A stretch of DNA of 64,000 nt from Streptomyces endophytica. Lineage in GTDB: Bacteria > Actinomycetota > Actinomycetes > Streptomycetales > Streptomycetaceae. Of this stretch, positions 53,281 to 62,508 are shown one piece after another; positions within the stretch are counted from its first letter, which is position 1, and each line of letters starts with the position of its first letter. Both the position numbers and the translations under genes were made by a program. The DNA lies in the NCBI RefSeq assembly GCF_026153355.1, contig NZ_CP110636.1, positions 4,588,001-4,652,000 on the forward strand, read 5' to 3'. A model generated the notes under the pieces. It was not told the origin of the DNA. It was given only the letters and a program-made list of their open reading frames with translations, and did not search any database.

Positions 53281-53868
53281 ATGACCATCGCGCAGCCCGA
53301 ACCGGGCGGGCTGTCCCCCGCAAGCGGGAGGTACCCCCCGCCCGCCACGACACCGCAGCGCGGCGGACTCGCGACGACCGCCTGCATGGAGACGCTCCAG
53401 GTGGGCTATCTGCACGCGGTCGCGGCCGCCGCCGGCTGCTCGCTGGCCCAGCCCTTCCCGGACAACGGCATCGACTGGCACGTCAGCCACGGCGCCCCCG
53501 GCCACACCGTCGACGACGAGGTCACCATCAAGGTGCAGCTCAAATGCACCTACCAGACCGCCCCGCGCCCGCCCGGCCCGACCTTCGCCTTCACCCTCGA
53601 CAACGACCACCTGGTGAAGCTGGCCCGCACGCCCGTGTCGGTGCACAAGATCCTCGTCGTGATGCTCGTCCCGCGGACCCAGGAGGAGTGGCTGCGGGCC
53701 TCCCACGACCGGCTCGAACTGCGCCACTGCTGCTACTGGATCAACCTGGCCGGTCATCCGGTGACCGGCCGGCGCAGGACCACTGTGCGGATCCCGACCA
53801 CGCGGATCTTCGACGACCGCGCGCTCTGCGAAATCATGACCCGGGTCGGGGCGGGAGGGAGACCCTGA
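53281..53868 (+). CDS. DUF4365 domain protein, nuclease-fold candidate
   Basis: 195 residues. After a Pro-rich N-terminus, METLQVGYLHAVAAAAGCSL and DNGIDWHVSH (Asp65) are followed by VTIKVQLKCT (Gln86, Lys88). A conserved D then QxK at this spacing is the PD-(D/E)xK endonuclease arrangement that DUF4365 resembles. The rest includes FTLDNDHLVKLARTPVSVHKILVVMLVP. GGAAGG lies about 11 bases upstream of the ATG. The stop overlaps the start of the next gene by one base (TGATG), suggesting a two-gene unit. Activity is inferred. Confidence 0.65.
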   Translation: MTIAQPEPGGLSPASGRYPPPATTPQRGGLATTACMETLQVGYLHAVAAAAGCSLAQPFPDNGIDWHVSHGAPGHTVDDEVTIKVQLKCTYQTAPRPPGPTFAFTLDNDHLVKLARTPVSVHKILVVMLVPRTQEEWLRASHDRLELRHCCYWINLAGHPVTGRRRTTVRIPTTRIFDDRALCEIMTRVGAGGRP

Positions 53869-55046
53869 TGTACCGGCCGATCGACGAACCCGATGCGCGG
53901 CCGCTGGATCCCGCGCGGCTCGACCCCGCCGTCCTCAGCGCGCTGCTGGCCCGGCACGGCTGGCGCCGCCGGGGCGGGGCCGCCGGCCACTACGCCCGCT
54001 GGACCCCGCCCGGCGGCCTCGGCGGCACCAGCCTGCTGGTCCCGCACGACCGCCGCTTCCCCGACAGCGCGGAGCTGCTCGCCGAGGCCCTGGCGGCGCT
54101 CTCGCGGTCCGCCGCGCCCTCCGCCCGCGAGGTGCTGACCGGACTGGCGGTGCCCAGCGACGAGGTCAGCTGGCAGCGCGAGATCCCCGACGGCGGCTCG
54201 GGCGCCGCGCGCTGGGTCGCCCAGGAGCAGCTGCGCGGCGCGGCCCGCGCGATGCTGGTCGCCGGGGCGCTGGGGACGTACGGCCGGGCCGGCTACTACG
54301 GCGCCCGGCACAAGCGGCAGGCCGAGGGGTTCCTGGGCGAGGTCCTGGTCGGGCCCGCGACCGCCGGCCGGCACCTGACCGCCTTCGTCCCGGCCGGCGG
54401 CGGGCGCGCGGCGGTCGCCGGGCTGCAGCGGTCCCTGCACGCCGCCCGGGACGCCACCGACTACCAGCGCGCCACCGGCGGCATGGAGGCCTACGACGCG
54501 GCCGTCGAGCTGGGCGTCTGCCATGAGCTGGTCCAGGCGCTGATCGCCCTCGTCCGGGACGCGGAGGGGGTGCGGATCGCGGTCGAGTGGTCACCGGCGG
54601 CCGGTCCGCCGGCCGGCTGCCCGGCCCGCCCCGAACCGGTCGAGTTCTCGCCCGGCGATCTCCCGGCGCTGGAACAGGCCGCCCGGCGCTACGTCCGCGA
54701 CGAGCCCTCCCTGCCGGTACGGGTGACCGGCGCGGTCGTACGGCTGCGCCGGGAGCGGCCCGGCGGCCCCGGCACGGTCCGGCTGCGGGTGCTGACCGGG
54801 GCCGACGTCGTCCAGGTACGGGTCGCGCTGGGGGAGGAGGACTACCGGATCGCGGGCCACGCCCACCTCGTGGGGCTGCCGATCCGGGTCAGCGGCAGAC
54901 TGGAGAGCCGGGGCGGCTTCCGCCGGATCACCGGGGGCCGGGACGTCACGCCGGTCCAGGTCGACGAGGCGGAGCGGGACCGGCTGCTGAAGTCGCTCCA
55001 GGAGAATCTCGACTTCTTCGAGGAGGCGTGCGGCGCCGACGACTGA
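53868..55046 (+). CDS. Unknown protein coupled to the DUF4365 gene
   Basis: 392 residues. No family was recognised. The N-terminal half is alpha-helical and Ala/Arg-rich (LDPAVLSALLARHGWRRRGG). A middle part reads TDYQRATGGMEAYDAAVELGVCHELVQALIALV. The C-terminal 110 residues (LPVRVTGAVVRLRRERPG, VVQVRVALGEEDYRIAGHAHLVGLPIRVSGRLES) look like an OB-type beta barrel that could bind nucleic acid. It starts within the stop codon of the DUF4365 gene and is followed after about 110 bases by thrS. Confidence 0.6.
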   Translation: MYRPIDEPDARPLDPARLDPAVLSALLARHGWRRRGGAAGHYARWTPPGGLGGTSLLVPHDRRFPDSAELLAEALAALSRSAAPSAREVLTGLAVPSDEVSWQREIPDGGSGAARWVAQEQLRGAARAMLVAGALGTYGRAGYYGARHKRQAEGFLGEVLVGPATAGRHLTAFVPAGGGRAAVAGLQRSLHAARDATDYQRATGGMEAYDAAVELGVCHELVQALIALVRDAEGVRIAVEWSPAAGPPAGCPARPEPVEFSPGDLPALEQAARRYVRDEPSLPVRVTGAVVRLRRERPGGPGTVRLRVLTGADVVQVRVALGEEDYRIAGHAHLVGLPIRVSGRLESRGGFRRITGGRDVTPVQVDEAERDRLLKSLQENLDFFEEACGADD

Positions 55047-55158
55047 CCGCCCGGGGCCCGGCCACCGGAATCCGTTTCGCGGTCGGGTGGGGCGGCTCGG
55101 TACGATTCGGCTGCGCAGCAATCGCTGACGCGAAAGAGACATGAGTCAGGAGAGACCG

Positions 55159-57141
55159 GTGTCAGACGTCCGTGTGACCGTCCAACGCGATTCCGAGCGG
55201 GAAGAACGCGTGGTGACCACGGGCACTACGGCCGCCGACCTCTTCCAGGGTGAGCGCAGCGTCGTCGCCGCACGGGTCGCCGGGGAGCTGAAGGACCTGG
55301 CGTACGAGGTCGCCGACGGCGACGAGGTCGAGCCGGTCGAGATCACCTCCGAGGACGGTCTGAACATCCTGCGGCACTCCACCGCGCACGTGATGGCGCA
55401 GGCCGTGCAGGAGCTGTTCCCGGAGGCGAAGCTCGGCATCGGCCCGCCGATCAAGGACGGCTTCTACTACGACTTCGACGTCGAGACCCCGTTCCACCCG
55501 GACGATCTCAAGCGCATCGAGAAGAAGATGCAGGAGATCCAGAAGCGCGGGCAGAAGTTCGCGCGCCGCGCGGTCAGCGACGAGGCCGCCCGCGAGGAGC
55601 TGGCCGACGAGCCGTACAAGCTCGAACTGATCGGCCTGAAGGGCTCCGCCGCGGACGCCGCCGAGGGTGCCTCCGCCGAGGTCGGCGCCGGCCAGCTGAC
55701 CATCTACGACAACCTCGACGGGAAGACCGGCGAGCTGTGCTGGAAGGACCTCTGCCGCGGTCCGCACCTGCCCAGCACCCGCGCCATCCCGGCGTTCAAG
55801 CTGATGCGCTCGGCCGCCGCGTACTGGCGCGGCAGCGAGAAGAACCCGCAGCTCCAGCGGATCTACGGCACCGCCTGGCCGACCAAGGACGAGCTCAAGG
55901 CGTACCTGGAGTTCCTCGCCGAGGCCGAGAAGCGCGACCACCGCAAGCTCGGCGCCGAGCTGGACCTGTTCTCCATCCCGGAGGAGCTGGGCTCCGGCCT
56001 CGCCGTCTTCCACCCCAAGGGCGGCGTGGTGCGCCGGGTGATGGAGGACTACTCCCGCAAGCGGCACGAGCTGTCGGACTACGAGTTCGTGAACACCCCG
56101 CACATCACCAAGGAAGCCCTCTTCGAGACCTCGGGGCACCTGCCGAACTACGGCGAGGCGATGTTCCCGCCCCTGGAGTTCGACGGGCAGAACTACCGCC
56201 TCAAGGCGATGAACTGCCCCATGCACAACCTGATCTTCAAGGCCCGCGGCCGGTCGTACCGCGAACTGCCGCTGCGGCTCTTCGAGTTCGGCACGGTCTA
56301 CCGCTACGAGAAGTCCGGCGTCGTGCACGGCCTGACCCGGGCGCGCGGCTTCACCCAGGACGACTCGCACATCTACTGCACCAAGGAGCAGATGGCGGAC
56401 GAGCTGGACAGCCTGCTCACCTTCGTCCTCGACCTGCTGCGTGACTACGGCCTGACCGACTTCGAGCTGGAGCTCTCCACCCGCGACCCGGAGTCCGACA
56501 AGTTCATCGGCGAGGACGCGGAGTGGGAGGAGGCCACCGAGGCGCTGCGCGAGGCGGCCGAGAAGCAGGGTCTCCCGCTGGTGCCGGACCCGGGCGGCGC
56601 CGCCTTCTACGGCCCGAAGATCTCGGTGCAGGCGAAGGACGCCATCGGCAGGTCCTGGCAGATGTCGACCATCCAGGTCGACTTCCAGCAGCCCGCCCGC
56701 TTCGGCCTGGAGTACACCGCGGCGGACGGCTCGAAGCAGCAGCCCGTCATGATCCACCGTGCCCTCTTCGGCTCGATCGAGCGTTTCTTCGCGGTCCTGC
56801 TGGAGCACTACGCGGGTGCCTTCCCGGCGTGGCTGGCCCCGGTGCAGGCGACCTGCATCCCGATCGGTGACGCGCACGTGCCGTATCTGGAGGAGTTCGC
56901 CGCGCAGGCGAAGGCCAAGGGGCTGCGGGTCGAGGTGGACTCGTCCTCGGACCGGATGCAGAAGAAGATCAGGAACGCGCAGAAGGCCAAGGTGCCGTTC
57001 ATGATCCTCGCGGGCGACGAGGACATGGAGCACGGTGCGGTCTCGTTCCGCTACCGCGACGGGTCGCAGGAGAACGGCATTCCGCGCGACCAGGCGATCG
57101 CCAAGCTGCTGGACGTGGTGGAGCGCCGCGTCCAGGTGTGA
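55159..57141 (+). CDS. thrS: Threonyl-tRNA synthetase
   Basis: About 660 residues. The order is TGS domain (VRVTVQRDSEREERVV), editing domain (GLNILRHSTAHVMAQAV and YDNLDGKTGELCWKDLCRGPHLPSTR), class II core with RLKAMNCPMHNLIFK, VYRYEKSGVVHGLTRARGFTQDDSHIY and HRALFGSIERFFAVLLEHYAG, and the C-terminal anticodon-binding domain. Class II motifs 1-3 and the zinc ligands are present. GTG 55159 has AGGAGA 5 bases upstream and gives the length of relatives; ATG 55141 is an in-frame alternative. A hairpin follows. No T-box was seen. Confidence 0.96.
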   Translation: MSDVRVTVQRDSEREERVVTTGTTAADLFQGERSVVAARVAGELKDLAYEVADGDEVEPVEITSEDGLNILRHSTAHVMAQAVQELFPEAKLGIGPPIKDGFYYDFDVETPFHPDDLKRIEKKMQEIQKRGQKFARRAVSDEAAREELADEPYKLELIGLKGSAADAAEGASAEVGAGQLTIYDNLDGKTGELCWKDLCRGPHLPSTRAIPAFKLMRSAAAYWRGSEKNPQLQRIYGTAWPTKDELKAYLEFLAEAEKRDHRKLGAELDLFSIPEELGSGLAVFHPKGGVVRRVMEDYSRKRHELSDYEFVNTPHITKEALFETSGHLPNYGEAMFPPLEFDGQNYRLKAMNCPMHNLIFKARGRSYRELPLRLFEFGTVYRYEKSGVVHGLTRARGFTQDDSHIYCTKEQMADELDSLLTFVLDLLRDYGLTDFELELSTRDPESDKFIGEDAEWEEATEALREAAEKQGLPLVPDPGGAAFYGPKISVQAKDAIGRSWQMSTIQVDFQQPARFGLEYTAADGSKQQPVMIHRALFGSIERFFAVLLEHYAGAFPAWLAPVQATCIPIGDAHVPYLEEFAAQAKAKGLRVEVDSSSDRMQKKIRNAQKAKVPFMILAGDEDMEHGAVSFRYRDGSQENGIPRDQAIAKLLDVVERRVQV

Positions 57142-57159
57142 CGCCCGTTGCGTGACCGA

Positions 57160-57194
57160 AGGGCCCCGGAAGAGCAGCCGCTCCCCGGGGCCCT
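57160..57194 (+). terminator. Terminator of thrS
   Basis: A 10-bp stem AGGGCCCCGG/CCGGGGCCCT with a 15-nt loop between the convergent thrS and channel genes; it may serve both. Confidence 0.65.
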
Positions 57195-57195
57195 C

Positions 57196-57837
57196 TCACG
57201 TCTCGCCCTCCTGGCGGAAGCGGCGCAGCAGCCAGGAGGAGAAGGAGCCGACGACCGCGCCGACCAGGGCGACGCCGAGCACCATCAGGACGGCGCCGGT
57301 GACCCGGCCGCGGGGGGTGATCGGGGTGACGTCGCCGTAACCGGTCGTGGTCAGGGTCGAGCACGCCCACCACACCGCGTCGCCGAAGGTGCGGACGGTG
57401 CTGCCCGGCGCGTACCGCTCGTCGTGGTAGACGGCGAGGCTGGCGGCGAAGCCGAGCAGCAGGGCGGCCAGGCCGGTGTAGGCCATCACGCGGGCTTCCA
57501 GGGCGAGCCGGGGGTGGGCCCGGCGGCGCTGCATCCGGTCGTGCGTCTCGATCAGCCGCAACGGCCGGAGCAGCGGCAGTACGATCACGAGGAGGTCCAG
57601 CCAGCGGGTGCGGACGAACCGCTTCCGGTCGTCGCTGAACACCAGCCGGGCCAGGTACTCGGCGACGAAGAGGCCCCAGGTGACGAAGCTGACCAGGGAC
57701 CAGAAGGCGTGCCAGCCGGGGGAGAGGCCGGGGACCAGCACCTGGACCGCGTAGGAGGCCAGGAAGAGCAGTGAGGCGGCGAGCAGGTACGGCTCGGAGG
57801 CGCGCTCCCAGTCCCGTCGCCGCTGTTCCCTGTCCAC
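57196..57837 (-). CDS. Voltage-gated-like potassium channel
   Basis: About 213 residues from the GTG at 57837 (ATG 57891 would add 18 Ala/Arg-rich residues). Six predicted segments, from EPYLLAASLLFLASYAVQVLVPG and an S3/S4 region with RTRWLDLLVIVLPLLRPLRLIE, lead to the pore helix and selectivity filter TLTTTGYGDVTP. The arginine spacing in the S4-like part is poor, so voltage sensing is uncertain. Plasma membrane K+ channel; convergent with thrS and divergent from the HIT gene. Confidence 0.85.
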   Translation of the reverse strand: MDREQRRRDWERASEPYLLAASLLFLASYAVQVLVPGLSPGWHAFWSLVSFVTWGLFVAEYLARLVFSDDRKRFVRTRWLDLLVIVLPLLRPLRLIETHDRMQRRRAHPRLALEARVMAYTGLAALLLGFAASLAVYHDERYAPGSTVRTFGDAVWWACSTLTTTGYGDVTPITPRGRVTGAVLMVLGVALVGAVVGSFSSWLLRRFRQEGET

Positions 57838-57916
57838 CGGCCCAGCATCGTCCAGCGGCCGCTGCGATGCGCCCCAACGACACGCTGCCAATGGGCGACG
57901 CCATATGCTGGCCCGT

Positions 57917-58462
57917 ATGACAAGCGAGCCGGAGCAGCAGATCGGAGTCGGGACCCAGGACGCCTTCCAGCGCCTGTGGACGCCCCACCGGATGGCCTAC
58001 ATCCAGGGCGAGAACAAGCCGAGCGGCCCCGGGGCCGACGACGGCTGCCCGTTCTGCACGATCCCGGAGAAGTCCGACGAGGACGGACTGGTGATCGCCC
58101 GCGGTGAGCGCGTCTACGCGGTGCTGAACCTGTATCCGTACAACGGCGGTCACCTCATGGTCGTCCCGTTCCGGCACGTGGCCGACTACACCGAGCTGGA
58201 CGAGGCGGAGACCGCGGAGCTGGCGGAGTTCACCAAGCGGGCGATGACCGCGCTGCGGACCGCGTCGGGGGCGCACGGGTTCAACATCGGGATGAACCAG
58301 GGCACGGTGGCCGGTGCGGGGATCGCGGCCCATCTGCACCAGCACGTCGTCCCGCGCTGGGGCGGCGACACGAACTTCATGCCGGTGATCGGGCACACCA
58401 AGGTGCTGCCGCAACTCCTCGCCGACACCCGGGCGATGCTGGCCGACGCCTGGCCCGCGTAG
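57917..58462 (+). CDS. HIT family protein
   Basis: 181 residues. CPFC near the start and the histidine triad HLHQHVVPRW close to the end, with NLYPYNGGHLMVVPFRHVADYTEL between them, match HIT hydrolases/phosphorylases of the AP4A-phosphorylase-like actinobacterial branch, with CxxC zinc-type residues. It probably hydrolyses or phosphorolyses nucleotide polyphosphates. Confidence 0.88.
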   Translation: MTSEPEQQIGVGTQDAFQRLWTPHRMAYIQGENKPSGPGADDGCPFCTIPEKSDEDGLVIARGERVYAVLNLYPYNGGHLMVVPFRHVADYTELDEAETAELAEFTKRAMTALRTASGAHGFNIGMNQGTVAGAGIAAHLHQHVVPRWGGDTNFMPVIGHTKVLPQLLADTRAMLADAWPA

Positions 58463-58571
58463 GGTGCTCGCCCGCCGTCCGGGAGGCCCTCCGGGGCCGG
58501 TCCGGAGGCGACACGTACGAGGGCGAATCGGATAGATCGCCCTAATTCGGATTAGTTGCCTCTCTAATGGG

Positions 58572-59372
58572 GTGGTGACTTCCCCAGACCGCCGCTCGGT
58601 GCTGCGCGCGGCCGCCTCGGCCGCGGCCGCGGGCGCGCTGCTGTCGGGCTGCGACCCCCACCGGGACGAGGACCGCGGCCCCGCACGGGCCACCGGCCCG
58701 AGCCCGTCCCCGGTGGGCCGGGAACCGCACCGGCCGGCCCACGCCGCCCGCCCGCCCACCCGGGTGCCCGGCCTGCCCGTACAGATCGAGAACGGCCCGC
58801 GCGAGGCCCACGCGGTCGCGCTGACCTTCCACGGCCGGGGCGACCCGAAGCTCGCGACCGCCCTGCTGGGTGAGGCCGAGCGGGCCGGCGCCCGGGTCAC
58901 CGTGCTCGTCGTCGGCGACTGGCTCGACGCCCAGCCGCAGATGGCCCGCCGCATCCTCGACGGCGGCCACGAACTGGGCAACCACACCCTGCACCACCGC
59001 GACATCTGCGCCCTGCCGGCCGCCGACGCCTACGCCGAGATCACCGGCTGCGCCGACCGGCTGCGCCGGCTCACCGGGACCATCGGCAGCTGGTTCCGCC
59101 CCTCGCAGACCCGGCGGGCCACCGACCTGGTGACACAACTGGCCCGCAAGGCCGGCTATCCGCACGTCCTCTCCTACGACGTGGACTCCCTCGACGCGAA
59201 CGACCCCGGTGCCCCGGCCGTCCGGCGCACGGTCCTGGAAGCGGTCCGGCCGGGCTCGGTCGTGAGCCTCCACCTCGGGCACGCCGGCACGGTGGCCGCG
59301 CTGCCCCCGATCCTCGACGGCCTCCGCCGGCGCGGACTGCGCGCGGTGACGACAACGGAGCTAGTGACCTGA
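58572..59372 (+). CDS. Polysaccharide deacetylase-like lipoprotein with altered catalytic motif
   Basis: 266 residues from GTG. The signal RRSVLRAAASAAAAGALLSGC is Tat-like with a lipobox ending at Cys28. The NodB fold has motif 2 GNHTLHH, motif 3 WFRPSQTRR, motif 4 SYDVDSLD and motif 5 VSLHLGHAG. Motif 1, normally TFDDGP, is TFHGRGD, so the catalytic Asp and a metal Asp are replaced. The enzyme may be inactive or use other residues. Its stop overlaps the start of the beta-propeller lipoprotein gene. Confidence 0.75.
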   Translation: MVTSPDRRSVLRAAASAAAAGALLSGCDPHRDEDRGPARATGPSPSPVGREPHRPAHAARPPTRVPGLPVQIENGPREAHAVALTFHGRGDPKLATALLGEAERAGARVTVLVVGDWLDAQPQMARRILDGGHELGNHTLHHRDICALPAADAYAEITGCADRLRRLTGTIGSWFRPSQTRRATDLVTQLARKAGYPHVLSYDVDSLDANDPGAPAVRRTVLEAVRPGSVVSLHLGHAGTVAALPPILDGLRRRGLRAVTTTELVT

Positions 59373-60573
59373 TGGCTGACCGGAACCGTACCCACGACCG
59401 TAAGAGCCCCGCGTCCGCCGCCGGGCGTCCGCGCTGCTCGCCGTGGCCTGCGCGCTGGTGGCGGCGGCCTGCAGCGGGGAGGGCAAGCCGGCCGGGCAGA
59501 TTCACCGGCCGGTCGAACGCGCACCGGTCAAGGCCGCCAAGCCGGGGCTGCCGGGCATGCCGCCGCTGATCGACGAGCACGACCTGTACGCGGCCGACCG
59601 GCCGGGCAAACTGGTGCCGCAGGTCAAGGACTTCCCCTCGCGGATCTACGTGCCCAACACCGGCTCCGACACGGTCAGCGTCATCGACCCCAAGACGTAC
59701 AAGGTCATCGAGACCATCCCGGTGGGCGTCCAGCCGCAGCACGTCGTGCCGTCCTGGGACCTGAAGACGCTCTGGGTCAACAACAACCGCGGGCACGACC
59801 TGACCCCGATCGACCCGGCCACCGGCAAGGCCGGCGAACCGGTCAAGGTGCACGACCCGTACAACCTCTACTTCACGCCCAACGGCAAGTACGCCGTCGT
59901 GATGGCCTCGATGGACCGGCAGCTGGTCTTCCGCGACCCGCACACCATGGAGATCCGAAAGACCCTCCCGGTCAGCTGCGCCGGCGTCAACCACGCCGAC
60001 TTCTCGCCGGACGGCCGGTACTTCATCGTCTCCTGCGAGTTCTCCGGCGAACTGCTCAAGGTCGACACCGAGAAGATGAAAGTCATCGGCCAGGAGAAGC
60101 TGCCGTTCGACGGGGCGATGCCGCAGGACGTGAAGATCTCCCCGGACGGCAGGACCTGGTACATCGCCGACATGATGGCCGACGGCATCTGGGTCATGAA
60201 CGGCGACACCTTCGACCGGCCCAGGCTCATGCCGACCGGCAAGGGCGCCCACGGCCTCTACGTCAGCCGCGACTCCCGGTACATGTACATCTCCAACCGC
60301 GGCGAGGGCTCGATCTCCCTGCTCGACTTCAAGACCGGGGAACTCGTCGACAAGTGGCACATCCGCGGCGGCGGCAGCCCCGACATGGGCGGACTGTCCA
60401 CCGACGGCAAGGTGCTGTGGCTGTCCGGCCGCTACAACTCCGAGGTCTACGCACTGGACACGAAGACCGGCAAGACCCTCGCCAAGATCCCGGTCGGCCA
60501 GGGCCCGCACGGCCTGGCCGTCTACCCGCAGCCCGGGCGGTACTCCCTGGGGCACACCGGCATCTTCCGGTGA
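59372..60573 (+). CDS. YVTN/YncE-like beta-propeller lipoprotein (frame break)
   Basis: About 400 residues after one base is restored near 59425 (frame 2 to 1). The N-terminal signal ends with LAVACALVAAACSG, lipobox Cys. About seven blades follow with repeats such as RIYVPNTGSDTVSVIDPKTYKVIETIPVG, PNGKYAVVMA, SPDGRYFIVSC and DTKTGKTLAKIPVG. The seven-bladed propeller sits outside the membrane and probably binds a partner or polymer. Co-transcribed with the deacetylase-like gene (TGATG overlap). Confidence 0.72.
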
Positions 60574-60584
60574 CCCCGGGGGCC

Positions 60585-60603
60585 GCCCGGCCCACGGCCG
60601 GGC
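60585..60603. terminator. Hairpin between convergent genes
   Basis: An 8-bp perfect stem GCCCGGCC/GGCCGGGC with loop CAC between the propeller gene and the minus-strand membrane-protein gene. Confidence 0.55.
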
Positions 60604-60609
60604 ACGCGG

Positions 60610-62265
60610 CTAGGCGTTGTACTCGTCGGCCTTCTGCGGGTCCACGCCCTGGATCATGCCGCTGAGCACCAGCGCACGGTTGGTGAAGCGCTCGGTGTCC
60701 ACGCCGTGCTCCTTGAGGACGCCCATGGCGGCGGCGTGGACCGTGCGCAGGACCGGGGTCGCGGCGCGCAGCGCGTCATCGGCCATGAAGCGGTGCCGCC
60801 AGGGCTTGTCCGCCCAGACGTGCCGCAGGCCGAACGGCTCGGGCAGGGTCAGCTTCCCGCCGAGGAAGTCCAGCACCGGCGGGAACCACGTCAGCGGCGC
60901 CCGGGCGGCCAGCCGGACCACCTCCTTGGGCTCGATGAGCGGGAGGTGCTGGGTCTTGGTCTCCCAGAACTTGACGACCTTGGCGACGTCCTTGGTCTTC
61001 GGCTCCGGCTTCGTCGTGAACAGGCCGTTCACCGGCCCGAGGGCGTGGCCGGTCACCTCGATGCGCAGCGTCTCGTGCAGCACCGTGACGGTGATCATCA
61101 GCGTGATCACCAGCTGGCCGTCCCACAGCACGAACTGCACCCCGAGGTAGTGGCGGTTGCCGCTGCCGAACTGCTGCTCGTTGCAGATCCGCTCTATCTC
61201 GTGCCCGCGGATCTGGTACGCCTCCACGTGCGTGCCCTCGGGCCGGGCGACGGCGGCGGCCTTCTCCCCGACCGGGGAGACGATCCAGTGGCGTACGGAC
61301 GGGGTGGGGAAACCGCCGGTGTGCAGCGGGCTGCGCTCCAGCAGCCGCAGCTTGTCGTGGATCGCCCGGATCACGTCCCAGCTGCGGAACGGGTGGATGT
61401 CCGCGCCCTCCTGGACCGGCTTGAGCTCCTCGGCGAGCTGCCAGCTGCCCCAGCGGGTGCCCATGCCGAGTATGCCCTTGGGGCCGGCGTAGAAGACCAC
61501 GTTGCTGTTCTGCTCGGCGGTGACCATCGCCAGGTTCTGGCGGAGGGTCTCGGCGGCGGTCTGGTTCGGGTCCTGCGGCACCGCCTCGGGGATCTTCGCG
61601 GCCACCCCGCCGCCCTCCAGCAGCCCCTTCCAGGACTCCCGCATGGCCACCGCGGTCTTCTCGCAGATCTGCTTGGCCCACCACCAGCCGACCATCGGCA
61701 CGACCACCATGGCCCGCGCGTACATCGGCCAGAAGCCGCTCAGCGGCAGCTTGATCATGAAGAACAGCCCGAGACCGGCCAGCACGGTCAGCAGCGTCGC
61801 GCCGAGCAGCGAGACGCCGTTGCCCTCGCCGTCCTTGGAGAGCATCTTGCGCAGCTGGAAGACGCCCAGCCACAGCAGCACACCGGGCAGGAACAGCACG
61901 CCGAACAGCACCATCAGCAGCGTCAGCTTGCTGTCCCGCTGCTTGCGGATGCGGGTCGCCGACAGGCAGTGCTCGACGACGGTCTGCGGCTCGATGCCGA
62001 ACGACTGGATCAGCGGCTTGCGGCCGCCGCCGAGCATCCGCACCTGCACGGCACGCGCGAACGCCTCGCCCAGATTCGGCTCGAACAGGGACAGCTTCGG
62101 CTTCTTGATCTCGGACTTGGCGGTGTCGGAGTCGGCCTTTGCGATGGCGACCAGCGGATCATCACGGTAGGCGGCCGAGGCCAGGGCCTGGGTCGCCGCC
62201 GTCTGACCGGCGCTCCCTGAGAGCGGCACCTGCGCCCCAGGACTGAAGTCAAAGCCGTCTGCCAC
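60610..62265 (-). CDS. Large conserved membrane protein, function unknown
   Basis: About 551 residues from the GTG at 62265 (GGGGGG upstream); the frame continues upstream without similarity. Residues about 90-205 hold three or four membrane segments (TLLMVLFGVLFLPGVLLWLGVF, VSLLGATLLTVLAGLGLFFMIKL, AMVVVPMVGWWW). The C-terminal 330 residues are soluble, with YLGVQFVLWDGQLVITLMITVTVLHETLRIEVTGHALGPV, and have no recognised catalytic motif. The family is unfamiliar to me. It lies upstream of the EF-G-like gene on the same strand but 240 bases apart. Confidence 0.6.
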   Translation of the reverse strand: MADGFDFSPGAQVPLSGSAGQTAATQALASAAYRDDPLVAIAKADSDTAKSEIKKPKLSLFEPNLGEAFARAVQVRMLGGGRKPLIQSFGIEPQTVVEHCLSATRIRKQRDSKLTLLMVLFGVLFLPGVLLWLGVFQLRKMLSKDGEGNGVSLLGATLLTVLAGLGLFFMIKLPLSGFWPMYARAMVVVPMVGWWWAKQICEKTAVAMRESWKGLLEGGGVAAKIPEAVPQDPNQTAAETLRQNLAMVTAEQNSNVVFYAGPKGILGMGTRWGSWQLAEELKPVQEGADIHPFRSWDVIRAIHDKLRLLERSPLHTGGFPTPSVRHWIVSPVGEKAAAVARPEGTHVEAYQIRGHEIERICNEQQFGSGNRHYLGVQFVLWDGQLVITLMITVTVLHETLRIEVTGHALGPVNGLFTTKPEPKTKDVAKVVKFWETKTQHLPLIEPKEVVRLAARAPLTWFPPVLDFLGGKLTLPEPFGLRHVWADKPWRHRFMADDALRAATPVLRTVHAAAMGVLKEHGVDTERFTNRALVLSGMIQGVDPQKADEYNA

Positions 62266-62508
62266 TACCGCCCCCCACACCGCTCGCATCCGATGATGCG
62301 GCTCTTCCCGACTTCCGCCGACGGCACACCTGTGACCCCGCGTCGCCACCGCCGAACAGGTGTCCGTGACACCCTGGTCAACGGCAGGACCTCAGCGTAC
62401 AGCCGCCGTCCACCCCAAGGGAGTTGAGCCGGACGACGGCTGATTCAGGACCGCTTCAGGACGGATTCAGGGCGCATTCAACGCGGTCTTGGGCTGATCC
62501 CGCGTCAA

